A stretch of 64,000 bases of DNA, taken from positions 62,001-126,000 of the forward strand of contig NZ_BEWB01000010.1 of NCBI RefSeq assembly GCF_003112555.1. Reading direction: 5' to 3'. The notes under the pieces are model-generated. The model did not search any database and was not told the DNA's origin. It worked only from the letters and a program-made list of their open reading frames with translations. Shown here piece after piece: positions 1 to 7,671 of the stretch (position 1 is its first letter; the number at the start of each line of letters is the position of its first letter). The DNA is from Streptomyces coelicoflavus (lineage in GTDB: Bacteria; Actinomycetota; Actinomycetes; Streptomycetales; Streptomycetaceae). A program made the translations under genes and the position numbers.

Positions 1-83
1 CGATCCGTCCCGCCTGGTGAACCCGGTCCGCCGTCACCTGCGGCGTCGGCGTCGGCGGTTATCGCTGGAAGTTTTTACTGACG

Positions 84-118
84 CGTAACTTCACACTTGC
101 ACTACTCGCCCGTAACTT
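84..118 (+). promoter_or_regulatory. Direct repeat upstream of the secreted lipase gene
   Basis: The octamer CGTAACTT occurs twice, at 84-91 and 111-118, 27 bp apart, in the 200 bp before the lipase start. This could be a tandem activator site or part of the promoter. Streptomyces lipA genes are known to be under LuxR-type activator control in some species, but no activator gene is visible here because the window begins just upstream. The role is inferred. Confidence 0.3.
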
Positions 119-200
119 GACGGGTGAACAGCATCCCGTGATCCGGATCACAGGGCATCCCTGCCGTCGCAACTCCCCCGATCCGCAAGGAGATCACCCG

Positions 201-1073
201 ATGCTGCCCTGGAACCGGATATTCAGACCGCTGGCCGCGCTGCTGCTGGCCGTCGCGGTCGCCCTCGTCCCCACCGTCACCGCCACCGCCGCCCCCACCG
301 CGGACGCCCGCCCCGGCTCCGGCTGGAACGACTACACCTGCGAGCCCTCCGCCGCCCATCCCCGTCCCGTCGTCCTGGTCCACGGCACCTTCGGGAACTC
401 CGTCGACAACTGGCTGGGTCTCGCGCCCTACCTGAAGAACCGCGGCTACTGCGTCTTCTCCCTGGACTACGGCCAACTGCCCGGGGTCCCGCTCTTCAAC
501 GGACTCGGCCCGGTCGAGAAGTCGGCCGGGCAACTGGCCGCCTACGTCGACAAGGTGCTCACCGCGACCGGCGCCGCCGAGACCGACCTCGTCGGCCACT
601 CGCAGGGCGGCATGATGCCCCGCTACTACCTCAAATTCCTCGGCGGGGCCGACAAGGTGAACGCCCTGGTCGGCATAGCGCCCAGCAACCACGGCACCAC
701 CCTGTCCGGCCTCACCCGGCTGCTGCCGTACTTCCCCGGCGTCGAGGACCTGCTGAACGAGCACACCCCCGCCCTCGCCGACCAGATCGTCGGCTCGGAC
801 GTCCTCACCGAGCTCAACGCGGGCGGCGACACCGTGCCCGGCGTGCGCTACACCGTCCTCGCCACGAAGTACGACGAGGTGGTCACGCCGTACCGCAGCC
901 AGTTCCTCGACGGTCCCGGGGTGCGCAACGTCCTGCTCCAGGACCTGTGCCCGCTCGACTTCTCCGAGCACCTGGCGATCGGGCTGTTCGACCGGATCGC
1001 CTTCCACGAGGTGACCAACGCCCTGGACCCGGCGCACGCCACGCCCACCACCTGCGCCTCGGTCTTCGGCTGA
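201..1073 (+). CDS. lipA: Secreted triacylglycerol lipase, alpha/beta hydrolase
   Basis: A 290-residue exported lipase that hydrolyses ester bonds of triglycerides outside the cell. It starts at an ATG preceded by AAGGAG. Residues 1-30 form a signal peptide (charged start, alanine/leucine/valine-rich core, TATA-A cleavage region). The oxyanion motif LVHG lies at 59-62, the nucleophile elbow GHSQG at 132-136 with Ser134, and likely Asp225 and His257 complete the triad. It resembles the LipA lipases of S. exfoliatus and S. coelicolor. It is convergent with the LPMO gene and separated from it by a strong hairpin. Function is well supported by motifs; substrate chain length is not visible. Confidence 0.9.
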   Translation: MLPWNRIFRPLAALLLAVAVALVPTVTATAAPTADARPGSGWNDYTCEPSAAHPRPVVLVHGTFGNSVDNWLGLAPYLKNRGYCVFSLDYGQLPGVPLFNGLGPVEKSAGQLAAYVDKVLTATGAAETDLVGHSQGGMMPRYYLKFLGGADKVNALVGIAPSNHGTTLSGLTRLLPYFPGVEDLLNEHTPALADQIVGSDVLTELNAGGDTVPGVRYTVLATKYDEVVTPYRSQFLDGPGVRNVLLQDLCPLDFSEHLAIGLFDRIAFHEVTNALDPAHATPTTCASVFG

Positions 1074-1110
1074 CGGGAGACCCGGGTGCTCCGGCGCCCC
1101 GGCGCACGTC

Positions 1111-1153
1111 ACGCGGGGTCCGCCCGGCCTGAGCCGCCGGACGGACCCCGCGT
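1111..1153. terminator. Bidirectional hairpin terminator between lipase and LPMO genes
   Basis: A perfect 12-bp inverted repeat (ACGCGGGGTCCG at 1111-1122 with its complement at 1142-1153) lies midway between two convergent genes. There is no long T-run, which is common for Streptomyces terminators. Confidence 0.7.
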
Positions 1154-1179
1154 TCCCCCGCGTTCCCCCGAGTTTTGGG

Positions 1180-2259
1180 TCAGCGGCCGTGCCGGCCACC
1201 GGTCGCCGCGCGCCGGCGGACCGACGCGAACAGGGTGGCCGCGCCGAGCGCCAGGGCGGCGGCGCCGCCGACGGCGATGTAGGGCGTGCTGCTGTCCCCG
1301 CCGGTTTCGGCGAGGTTCTCGGTGCCCCCGCCGGCGGCCTTCACCTGGTTGGGTTCGGCGGCGGCGGTCCCGGCCGCCTCCTCCGGAGCGTCGGGGGCGG
1401 CCGCCGGATCCGTCGGGTCCGTGGTGGTCTCCGCGTCCTGGTCGCCGTGGCCGTGGTGCTCGATCGTCGACTTGTCGGCCGCCGCCGCGATCTGCTCCTC
1501 GGACGGCGCGGAGGCCTCGGGCGCCGGCGCGTCGCCGCCGGCCGCGTTGCCGCCACCGTCGCTGCTGCTGCCGTCGCTCCCGCTCCCGCTCCCGCTGCCG
1601 GAGCCGGAGCCGGAGCCGCCGAAGGAGACGTCCGAGCAGGAGTAGAACGCCTCCGGGCTGTCCGAGCGCTGCCACACCGCGTACAGCAGGTGCTTGCCGG
1701 AGCGCTCCGGCAGCGTGCCGGAGAAGGTGTAGAAGCCGCCCGAGGCGACCGGGTCGGTGGCGGTCGCCACCGGCGCCGACAGGTCCAGGTCGCCCCAGCC
1801 GAGCGGCTGCGAGGGGTCGTAGCCCGGCTTGGTGATGTACACCTTGAAGGTGCCCTTGTGCGGGGCCGTCACGCGGTACTTGAAGGTGTACGAGCCGCTG
1901 TTCACGCCGGTCGCGGGCCAGTCGTCGCGGGCCAGGTCCAGGCCCTTGAAGGCCGGGTCGTTGGCGCTGCACAGCTTGCCGTCCGGGATCAGCTCCTGGT
2001 GCTTGCCGGCGGCGTTGCCGATGCGGACGCCGTTCCAGTCGTAGAGCGCCTGGGTGCCGCCCGCGGCCACCACCGCCCTGCACGCCGCCGACTTGGGGTT
2101 CTCGGGCCCCTCGGCGTGGCACTGCGACACCCGGCTGACCGGGTCGCCCATCGAACCGTGCGCCGAGGCCGGGGCGGTGGCCAGCGTGGTCAGGGCGAGC
2201 GGGGCGAGACCGGCGACGGCGACGGCGGCGGCCCTGCGGGACGCGGACGGTGCGGGCAT
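1180..2259 (-). CDS. Cell-wall-anchored AA10 lytic polysaccharide monooxygenase
   Basis: A 359-residue copper-dependent oxygenase of the AA10 (chitin/cellulose-active) family. The start at 2259 follows a GAGGAG site. Residues 1-33 are a signal peptide ending ASA, so the mature protein begins with His34 (HGSMGDP), the N-terminal histidine of the copper brace. The second brace histidine is probably in VTAPHKG. The catalytic domain ends near CSDVSF. A Gly-Ser repeat linker and a long Pro/Ala/Glu-rich spacer follow, then LAETG, a hydrophobic helix and an arginine-rich tail. That is a sortase class E sorting signal, so the enzyme should be displayed on the wall. No carbohydrate-binding module is apparent. 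I recall an orthologue, SCO1734, in S. coelicolor. Confidence 0.9.
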   Translation of the reverse strand: MPAPSASRRAAAVAVAGLAPLALTTLATAPASAHGSMGDPVSRVSQCHAEGPENPKSAACRAVVAAGGTQALYDWNGVRIGNAAGKHQELIPDGKLCSANDPAFKGLDLARDDWPATGVNSGSYTFKYRVTAPHKGTFKVYITKPGYDPSQPLGWGDLDLSAPVATATDPVASGGFYTFSGTLPERSGKHLLYAVWQRSDSPEAFYSCSDVSFGGSGSGSGSGSGSGSDGSSSDGGGNAAGGDAPAPEASAPSEEQIAAAADKSTIEHHGHGDQDAETTTDPTDPAAAPDAPEEAAGTAAAEPNQVKAAGGGTENLAETGGDSSTPYIAVGGAAALALGAATLFASVRRRAATGGRHGR

Positions 2260-2437
2260 GCGGAACTCCTCGAAACGGTCACGGGGGACTGGGGAACTCG
2301 GGCCGGAACCCGTGGGGTTGATCAGCAAGCTAGCCCCAGGACACCGTGGAATCGCCCGCTGGAGGCGGGTGACGGAGATCCTTATGGTCGCGTTAAGGGA
2401 GTGCTCAGGCTGGGCTGAGGTAGCTACCGTGCGCGGC

Positions 2438-2914
2438 ATGGAACGAGAACGGGTCCGGCCGGCGGTCGCCTCCGACGTGCCGGCGGTCAAGGCGGTGACC
2501 GACGCCGCGTACCGGCCCTACATCGAGCGCATCGGGGTGGTGCCGCAGCCCATGGAGGCGGACCACGCGGCGAACGTGGCGGCGGGGAAGGTGTTCGTCA
2601 CGGACGAGCCCGGCACCGGCCCCGCGGGGCTCGCGGGCGTCCTGGGACTCGTGGTCGTGGAGGCCTCGGCCGGCCACCTGTTCCTCGACAGCATCGCCGT
2701 CCACCCCGGCGCGCACGGCAGGGGCGTGGGGCGGCGGCTGCTGCGGTTCGTGGACGCGCACGCGCGTGCGCTGGGGCTGCCCGAGGTCAGGCTCTACACG
2801 AACGCGCTGATGTGGGAGAACCAGGAGATCTACCCGAGGTACGGGTACGACGTCGTGGAACGCCGAGTGGACGGGCCCTACGACCGCGTCCACTACCGCA
2901 AGCGGCTGCTCTGA
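2438..2914 (+). CDS. GNAT family N-acetyltransferase
   Basis: A 158-residue acetyltransferase that should transfer acetyl from acetyl-CoA to an unknown amine. Motif A of the GNAT fold is visible as HPGAHGRGVGRRLL, matching the R/Q-x-x-G-x-G/A acetyl-CoA pyrophosphate loop. The later LYTNALMWENQEIYPRYGY segment fits the motif B region. The start at ATG 2438 gives MERERVRPA, which aligns with the first beta strand. A GTG nine bases upstream is an alternative. The gene lies alone between the LPMO gene, divergent from it, and a small opposite-strand gene. The substrate cannot be inferred. Confidence 0.8.
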   Translation: MERERVRPAVASDVPAVKAVTDAAYRPYIERIGVVPQPMEADHAANVAAGKVFVTDEPGTGPAGLAGVLGLVVVEASAGHLFLDSIAVHPGAHGRGVGRRLLRFVDAHARALGLPEVRLYTNALMWENQEIYPRYGYDVVERRVDGPYDRVHYRKRLL

Positions 2915-2939
2915 GGCGTCTCATGGCCGCCCTGCCCGG

Positions 2940-3077
2940 TCAGCAGCTCTCCGGCCACCAGGTGCGCGCGATGTCCTTGCGGACCTCCGGGCGCCTCGAG
3001 GCGTGCTCGTCGGTCTCCTCGCGGACTCGGCGGGCGTCGTTCTTCTTCAGGGGCTTCTGCACGGTCAGACGGCGCAT
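2940..3077 (-). CDS. Small basic protein of 45 residues, unknown function
   Basis: A short gene starting MRRLTVQKPLKKNDAR and ending ARTWWPESC. It begins at ATG 3077 with a strong ribosome site (AAGGAGG, 6 bases upstream) and stops at 2940. The product is strongly basic at the N-terminus, has no signal peptide or membrane segment, and ends in a conserved-looking WWPESC tail. I do not recognise a domain. The excellent ribosome site and codon bias argue for a real gene. It lies between the acetyltransferase and methyltransferase genes on the opposite strand. Confidence 0.65.
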   Translation of the reverse strand: MRRLTVQKPLKKNDARRVREETDEHASRRPEVRKDIARTWWPESC

Positions 3078-3160
3078 GGCTGCCTCCTTACGGATCCACC
3101 GGGTTCCGCGTTCTCACGGAGGTAGACCCTTTCCCCGAGACTCACTCATCGATGCATCCC

Positions 3161-3220
3161 TGTCAGTGGCGGTTGTCACGTTCCCGTGGCCCGACTCCGT
3201 TGTCAGTGGCCCCTGTCACG
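3161..3220 (+). repeat. Tandem 20-bp near-identical repeats before the methyltransferase gene
   Basis: The sequence TGTCAGTGGC-nnn-TGTCACG occurs at 3161-3180 and 3201-3220, 40 bp apart (about four helical turns), with only the three central bases differing. The second copy ends 8 bp before the ATG. Related TGTCAGTGGC motifs are, from memory, frequent upstream of Streptomyces genes. It may be a regulator site or a promoter element. Confidence 0.5.
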
Positions 3221-3228
3221 CTGGGCGC

Positions 3229-3846
3229 ATGAGTGGGAACAGTGACGGAACGAACGCGCCGGGTGTCGACTGGGACGCCCAGGCCGCCTCCTTCGACGAC
3301 GAACCGGACCACGGCCTGCACGACGCGGACGTACGCCGGGCCTGGGCCGCCCGGCTGGCCTCCTGGCTGCCCGAGCGGCCCGGTGACGTCCTCGACCTGG
3401 GCTGCGGCACCGGCAGCCTGTCGCTCCTCGCGGCCGAGCAGGGGCACCGCGTCACCGGCGTCGACCGCTCCCCGGCCATGGTGGAGCTGGCCAGGACCAA
3501 ACTCGCCGGCCGTGACGCGGTGTTCCTCACCGGTGACGCGGCGGTACCGCCCGTGGGCGAGCAGCGCTTCGACGCCGTGCTGGTCCGGCACGTGCTGTGG
3601 ACGCTGCCCGGCCCCGGCCGGGTCCTGCGGCACTGGCGGCAGTTGCTGCGCCCCGCGGGACGGCTGGTCCTGGTGGAGGGCGTGTGGGGGAGTGCCGCCC
3701 CGGTCGGCATACCCGCCGGCCGGCTCCTCGACCTGCTCGGTCCGCTCGCCGGGCAGGCCCGCGTGGAGCGGCTGTCGGACGACGCGTCGTTGTGGGGCAG
3801 AGAGGTGACGGACGAGCGGTACGCGGTGGTGGCGACGTACGGGTGA
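3229..3846 (+). CDS. SAM-dependent class I methyltransferase
   Basis: A 205-residue Rossmann-fold methyltransferase. Motif I (DVLDLGCGTGS, residues 53-63) binds S-adenosylmethionine and an acidic residue in HRVTGVDRS marks motif II. It belongs to the UbiE/Methyltransf_11 type by these motifs. The ATG at 3229 is chosen because it gives the MSGNSDGT start directly downstream of the second 20-bp repeat; earlier in-frame codons would overlap the opposite-strand small gene. The acceptor substrate is unknown. It converges on the DUF402 gene with a gap of 13 bases. Confidence 0.8.
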   Translation: MSGNSDGTNAPGVDWDAQAASFDDEPDHGLHDADVRRAWAARLASWLPERPGDVLDLGCGTGSLSLLAAEQGHRVTGVDRSPAMVELARTKLAGRDAVFLTGDAAVPPVGEQRFDAVLVRHVLWTLPGPGRVLRHWRQLLRPAGRLVLVEGVWGSAAPVGIPAGRLLDLLGPLAGQARVERLSDDASLWGREVTDERYAVVATYG

Positions 3847-3859
3847 GCCGGGCGGCCCG

Positions 3860-4360
3860 CTAGGCGAGCAGGTCCGTGAAGTCCTCCCCGAGGGCCAGCC
3901 GCTCCAGTTCGTCCAGCGCGGCCACGGCGGCGGCAGCGGCCCCCGGATCCCGGTCCGCCAGCCCGTTCCCGGCGAACTCGTCCTCGTCGAGCCGCCGTAC
4001 GTCCGTGCCGTCGGCGGAGCGCCACAGGTCCAGGTCGAGGTCCTCGACGACCAGTTCCGTGCCGGTCAGGACGGCGGGGCGGGTGACGTCGCAGTACCAG
4101 CCCTTCAGCACCCCGGCCGCGGTGCGGACCTCCTTCACCGCGTACCACCGGTCGCGCCAGTAGTACTCGGTGAAGACGTCCCCGGCCTCGAAGCGCACGA
4201 AGCCGAAGTCGCGCACGCCGTCACCGGCCCAGGGGGCGCGGACGGCGAGGCGGGTCCCGTCGTCGTGCAGCAGTGCGGCCGCGTACCGGATCTTCGTCCG
4301 GCCCGCCTTGACCAGCACGATACTCAGCCCGGCCGCCGGCTCAGCCGAGTTCGCGGACAT
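3860..4360 (-). CDS. DUF402 family protein, probable nucleoside polyphosphate phosphatase fold
   Basis: A 166-residue DUF402 protein. The family signature is visible as WYCDVTRPAV followed by VVEDLDLDLWRSADG and RRLDEDEFA, whose acidic residues would bind metal. Characterised relatives hydrolyse nucleoside di- and triphosphates or phosphonate-CMP (FomD). The start at 4360 lies 20 bases inside the end of the upstream acetyltransferase gene, so the two are translationally coupled. The true substrate is not known. Confidence 0.8.
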   Translation of the reverse strand: MSANSAEPAAGLSIVLVKAGRTKIRYAAALLHDDGTRLAVRAPWAGDGVRDFGFVRFEAGDVFTEYYWRDRWYAVKEVRTAAGVLKGWYCDVTRPAVLTGTELVVEDLDLDLWRSADGTDVRRLDEDEFAGNGLADRDPGAAAAAVAALDELERLALGEDFTDLLA

Positions 4361-5267
4361 GCCGCACCTCCGTCGCGCAGATCTCGTACCCGAGCCACTT
4401 GTTGATGGCGAGCATCGGGCCGTTGTCGGTGTCGTTGCCGGTGAGCGCCTCCGTGTACCCGGCCGCGCGGGCCCGGTGCAGGGAGTCGGTCTTGGCGAGT
4501 TTGGCCAGGCCCCGGCCGCGCTGGTCGCGGACCGTGCCCGTCATCGCCGTCGAGTACCGGGTGCCGTCGGTGTAGGCGACGCTGAAGGCGGCCGGGCGGC
4601 CGTCGACGAGCGCGACGGTGGTCAGTTCCCGGTTGAGCAGCGGGTGCCGCCAGGTCGCCGCCAGCCAGGCCTCGTAGTTCGTGAACTCGATGTCGACGTC
4701 GCTCGGTTCGTCCGCCACCGTCTCCGCGTCCAGTTCGAACATGGGCCGGGGGTCGTCGGTGAAGTCGGCGGCCGTGCGCAGCTCGACGCCCGGGGGAGGG
4801 GACCACAGGGGCGGCAGCGTGGCGTGCGACAGGTCCAGCCGGAGGAAATGCGCGGCGCGGCGCCGTCGGTAGCCGTGCCGCTCGGCGAAGGCCAGGTTGG
4901 CGGGCCCGTCCAGTGCCCAGGCGTACAGCTTCGTCGCGCCCTCGCAGGCCAGGTACTCCTCGGCCGTCCGCACCAGCAGGCCGCCGGCCCCGCGCCGCAG
5001 CCGCTCCGGGTGGACGTAGACGTTCAGGAAGGCCTGACCGGGCTCCGGGCTGTCGTGCACCAGCCCGACCTGGGCCGTGCCGATCACCTCCCCGTCCTCC
5101 TCGGCGACCAGGCACCGGCTCCGGGCCCGAGGAGGGGTGTGGGCGAGCCGGTGCACGACGGCTTCCGGCGTCCACAGGATGAACGGCAGGGCGCGATGGC
5201 GGGCATGGGTGAAGGCCGCGACATCGGCCGGATCGTCGGAACGCAGGTCGCGTACGAGAACGGTCAT
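4341..5267 (-). CDS. Two-domain GNAT acetyltransferase
   Basis: A 308-residue protein with two GNAT-like halves. The first half contains VYVHPERLRRGAGGLLV (acetyl-CoA loop, about residues 85-101) and FAERHGY. The second half has FSVAYTD then TGTVRDQRGRGLAKLAK, a second acetyl-CoA loop. Tandem GNAT proteins of this size include mycothiol synthase, but the neighbourhood gives no support for that role. It is the first gene of a two-gene unit with the DUF402 gene, which overlaps its end by 20 bases. Confidence 0.8.
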   Translation of the reverse strand: MTVLVRDLRSDDPADVAAFTHARHRALPFILWTPEAVVHRLAHTPPRARSRCLVAEEDGEVIGTAQVGLVHDSPEPGQAFLNVYVHPERLRRGAGGLLVRTAEEYLACEGATKLYAWALDGPANLAFAERHGYRRRRAAHFLRLDLSHATLPPLWSPPPGVELRTAADFTDDPRPMFELDAETVADEPSDVDIEFTNYEAWLAATWRHPLLNRELTTVALVDGRPAAFSVAYTDGTRYSTAMTGTVRDQRGRGLAKLAKTDSLHRARAAGYTEALTGNDTDNGPMLAINKWLGYEICATEVRHVRELG

Positions 5268-5338
5268 GTGGGCGCACGCTACGGCGGCCGGACGGTCCGG
5301 TGCCTCTCATTTTCCCGGGGATACGGGACAATCACCGG

Positions 5339-5704
5339 GTGACCCTGAAGATCCGTATCGACGACGGCACACCGCCCTACGAGCAGGTGCGCGCGCAGAT
5401 CTCCGAACAGGCGCGGTCGGGCGCCCTGCCGGTCGGCCACCGGCTGCCCACCGTGCGCGGACTGGCCGAGTCCCTCGGGCTCGCCGCGAACACGGTCGCC
5501 AAGGCGTACCGGGCGCTGGAGGCGGACGGGGTGATCGAGACGCGGGGGCGCAACGGAACGTTCGTCGCTGCCGCGGGCTCCGCGGCGGAGCGGGAGGTGG
5601 CCGGCGCGGCCCAGGGGTACGCCGAGCGGGCTCGGCGGCTGGGGGTGACGGAGGCGGAGGCGCTTGCCGCGGTGCGGGATGCCCTGCGGGCGGCTTACGG
5701 GTGA
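5339..5704 (+). CDS. GntR family regulator, YtrA subfamily
   Basis: A 121-residue transcription factor made almost entirely of the GntR winged helix (PPYEQVRAQISEQARSGAL to RGRNGTFVA) plus a short C-terminal helix pair, the layout of the YtrA subfamily. It starts at GTG 5339 (VTLKIRIDDGTPPYEQ). YtrA regulators usually control neighbouring ABC transporters, but none is adjacent here. I recall the S. coelicolor orthologue SCO1728 being studied as a YtrA-type regulator. The short divergent interval upstream (5268-5338) probably holds its promoter and operator. Confidence 0.85.
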   Translation: MTLKIRIDDGTPPYEQVRAQISEQARSGALPVGHRLPTVRGLAESLGLAANTVAKAYRALEADGVIETRGRNGTFVAAAGSAAEREVAGAAQGYAERARRLGVTEAEALAAVRDALRAAYG

Positions 5705-5719
5705 GCGCCGTTCGGGTGG

Positions 5720-5810
5720 GGGGTTGCTTTTCGGCTGCGGGTGCGTTGTGGCTTGTCGCGCCCACGCGGCGGAGCCGCACATGTCTCAGCCCCGCGCCCC
5801 TTTGGGGCGC
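5720..5810. repeat. Dispersed Streptomyces intergenic repeat with hairpin terminator
   Basis: The segment GGCTGCGGGTGCGTTGTGG followed by a GTCGCGC core and the hairpin GCGCCCC-TTT-GGGGCGC (5794-5810) matches, from memory, a short repeat scattered through Streptomyces intergenic DNA. It lies between two convergent genes and probably works as a bidirectional terminator. The stop codon of the DUF72 gene falls inside it. Confidence 0.6.
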
Positions 5811-6556
5811 GTTCGGGTGACCGTCAGGTTTGATGCGCGGGCCAGATCGGCCAACACCGCCGCGTCGGTCACCGCCGCCGCGTTCGGGTCGTTGTTGAAG
5901 TAGGTGTAGACGTCGCTCGAGTTCGGCCAGGCCGTGGCGATGCGGGTGAGCCACGTCGACAGTGACCGGCGGCCGTAGTGCGGCCACGGCGTGGCCCGGC
6001 CCTCGTGGAAGCGGACGTAGCCCCAGTCGGCGGTGCGCCAGAGGGGCGTGACCGGGCGGGACCGGACGTCCGCCCAGCACAGGGCCGCGTGCCGGGACAC
6101 GAGGACCTCGCGGACCTCCGGCGTCCACCACGACGGGTGCCGGGGCTCCACCGCGACCCGGGTGCCGGGCGGGAAGCAGGCGAGGCAGGTCTCCAGGAGG
6201 GCCGGGTCGGCGCGCAGGGTCGGGGGCAGTTGCAGCAGGATCGGGCCGAGACGGTCGCCCAGGCCGGCCGCGTGGGTCATCAGGCGGTCGACCGGTTCCG
6301 CCGGGTCGCGCAGGCGCTTGATGTGCGTCAGGTAGCGGCTCGCCTTGACCGCGACCGTGAAGTCCGGCGGCAGCCGGTCCCGCCACGCCGCGAAGGTCTC
6401 CCGGGCGGGCAGGCGGTAGAAGGCGTTGTTGATCTCGACCGTCGCGAAGCCGGCCGCGTAGTGCTCCAGCCAGAGCCGGACGGGCAGACCGGGCGGGTAG
6501 AAGGCGTCCCGCCAGTCCCGGTACTGCCAGCCCGACGTGCCGACGAACAGGGGCAT
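5786..6556 (-). CDS. DUF72 (YecE) family protein
   Basis: A 256-residue TIM-barrel DUF72 protein. The family signature MPLFVGTSGWQYRDWRDAFYP opens the protein. Internal blocks EINNAFYRLPA, VKASRYLTHIKRL, VEPRHPSW, WGYVRFHEG and VYTYFNNDPNAAA are all characteristic. The biochemical role of DUF72 is not established. The gene follows the AAA ATPase gene by 20 bases and is probably co-transcribed. Its last eight residues (TRPKGARG) are encoded by the dispersed repeat, so the C-terminus seems to have been extended by repeat insertion. Confidence 0.85.
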   Translation of the reverse strand: MPLFVGTSGWQYRDWRDAFYPPGLPVRLWLEHYAAGFATVEINNAFYRLPARETFAAWRDRLPPDFTVAVKASRYLTHIKRLRDPAEPVDRLMTHAAGLGDRLGPILLQLPPTLRADPALLETCLACFPPGTRVAVEPRHPSWWTPEVREVLVSRHAALCWADVRSRPVTPLWRTADWGYVRFHEGRATPWPHYGRRSLSTWLTRIATAWPNSSDVYTYFNNDPNAAAVTDAAVLADLARASNLTVTRTRPKGARG

Positions 6557-6576
6557 ACCCCCATCAAAGCACCGGC

Positions 6577-7671
6577 TTACAGATACAGCCCGGCGTCCGC
6601 TCCCGTCCGCGGCTCCGGCAGCGCGGTCGGCGAGGTGCCCCGGCGCAGTGCGTACAGCTCCGCCAGCGTGGCGCCCTCGCGGCCGATCCCTTCCTCGGTG
6701 CCGAGCCAGTCCACCGCCTCCCGCCGGGTGAGCGGTCCGACCTCGATGCGGGCCAGGCAGCGGCCGGGGCGGACGACGGCGGGGTGCAGGCGCTCCAGGT
6801 CCTCGTTGGTGGTGACGCCGACCAGGACGTTGCGGCCCTGGCCGAGGAGCCCGTCGGTGAGGTTGAGCAGCCGGGAGAGCGCCTGGCCCGCGGTGTGCTT
6901 GGCCTCGCCGCGGATCAGTTCGTCGCAGTCCTCCAGGAGCAGCAGCCGCCAGCGGCCCTTGCCCGCCGCGTCCTCCTCGCCGATGGCGATGTCCATCAGA
7001 TAGCCGACGTCGGAGAAGAGCCGCTCCGGGTCGAGGACGCAGTCCACCTGGCACCAGTCCCGCCAGGAGCGGGCGAGGGTGCGCAGCGCGGAGGTCTTGC
7101 CGGTGCCCGGCGGACCGTGCAGGAGCAGCAGCCGGCCCGCGATGTCCTCGGGCGTCGTCTTCATCAGGCCGTCCATCGCCTCCGCCACCGGCGCCGTGTA
7201 GTTGGGCCGGACCTCGTCCCAGGTGCCCGCGGCGATCTGGCGGGTGGTGCGGTGCGGGCCGCGCCGCGGGGAGACGTACCAGAAGCCCATCGTCACGTTC
7301 TCCGGCTGCGGTTCGGGCTCGTCCGCCGCCCCGTCCGTCGCCTCGCCGAGCACCTTCTCGGCCAGGTCGGCGCTGGTCGCCGTCACCGTGACGTCGGCGC
7401 CCCGGCTCCAGCGCGAGACCAGCAGGGTCCAGCCGTCGCCCTCCGCCAGCGTCGCGCTGCGGTCGTCGTCGCGGGCGATCCGCAGGACGCGCGCGCCCGG
7501 TGGCAGCAGCGTGGCGCCGGGCCGTACGCGGTCGATGTTCGCCGCGTGCGAGTACGGCTGCTCACCCGTGGCGAAACGGCCGAGGAACAGCGCGTCGACG
7601 ACGTCGGACGGGGCGTCACTGTCGTCCACGTTGAGCCGGATCGGCAGGACTTCGTGCGGGTTCACGGACAT
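6577..7671 (-). CDS. AAA ATPase with DUF5925-type N-terminal domain
   Basis: A 364-residue actinobacterial AAA protein. Residues 1-160 form a non-catalytic N-terminal domain, which I recall as DUF5925. The ATPase core has Walker A GPPGTGKT (186-193), Walker B LLLLEDCD (243-250), a sensor-like VGVTTNED and an arginine-containing RPGRCLARIE segment typical of classical AAA proteins. Such proteins remodel substrates, but no partner is identifiable. The start MSVNPHEV at 7671 is preferred over upstream codons, which have atypical composition. Likely operon with the downstream DUF72 gene. Confidence 0.85.
   Translation of the reverse strand: MSVNPHEVLPIRLNVDDSDAPSDVVDALFLGRFATGEQPYSHAANIDRVRPGATLLPPGARVLRIARDDDRSATLAEGDGWTLLVSRWSRGADVTVTATSADLAEKVLGEATDGAADEPEPQPENVTMGFWYVSPRRGPHRTTRQIAAGTWDEVRPNYTAPVAEAMDGLMKTTPEDIAGRLLLLHGPPGTGKTSALRTLARSWRDWCQVDCVLDPERLFSDVGYLMDIAIGEEDAAGKGRWRLLLLEDCDELIRGEAKHTAGQALSRLLNLTDGLLGQGRNVLVGVTTNEDLERLHPAVVRPGRCLARIEVGPLTRREAVDWLGTEEGIGREGATLAELYALRRGTSPTALPEPRTGADAGLYL

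Noticed and set aside
102-1199. Long open frame opposite the lipase gene
   Set aside because: It runs antisense to a gene with full lipase motifs, has no recognisable domain and is explained by the GC-rich codon bias. The same applies to the other long antisense frames, such as those opposite 15436-16761, 18402-20651 and 41760-44036.
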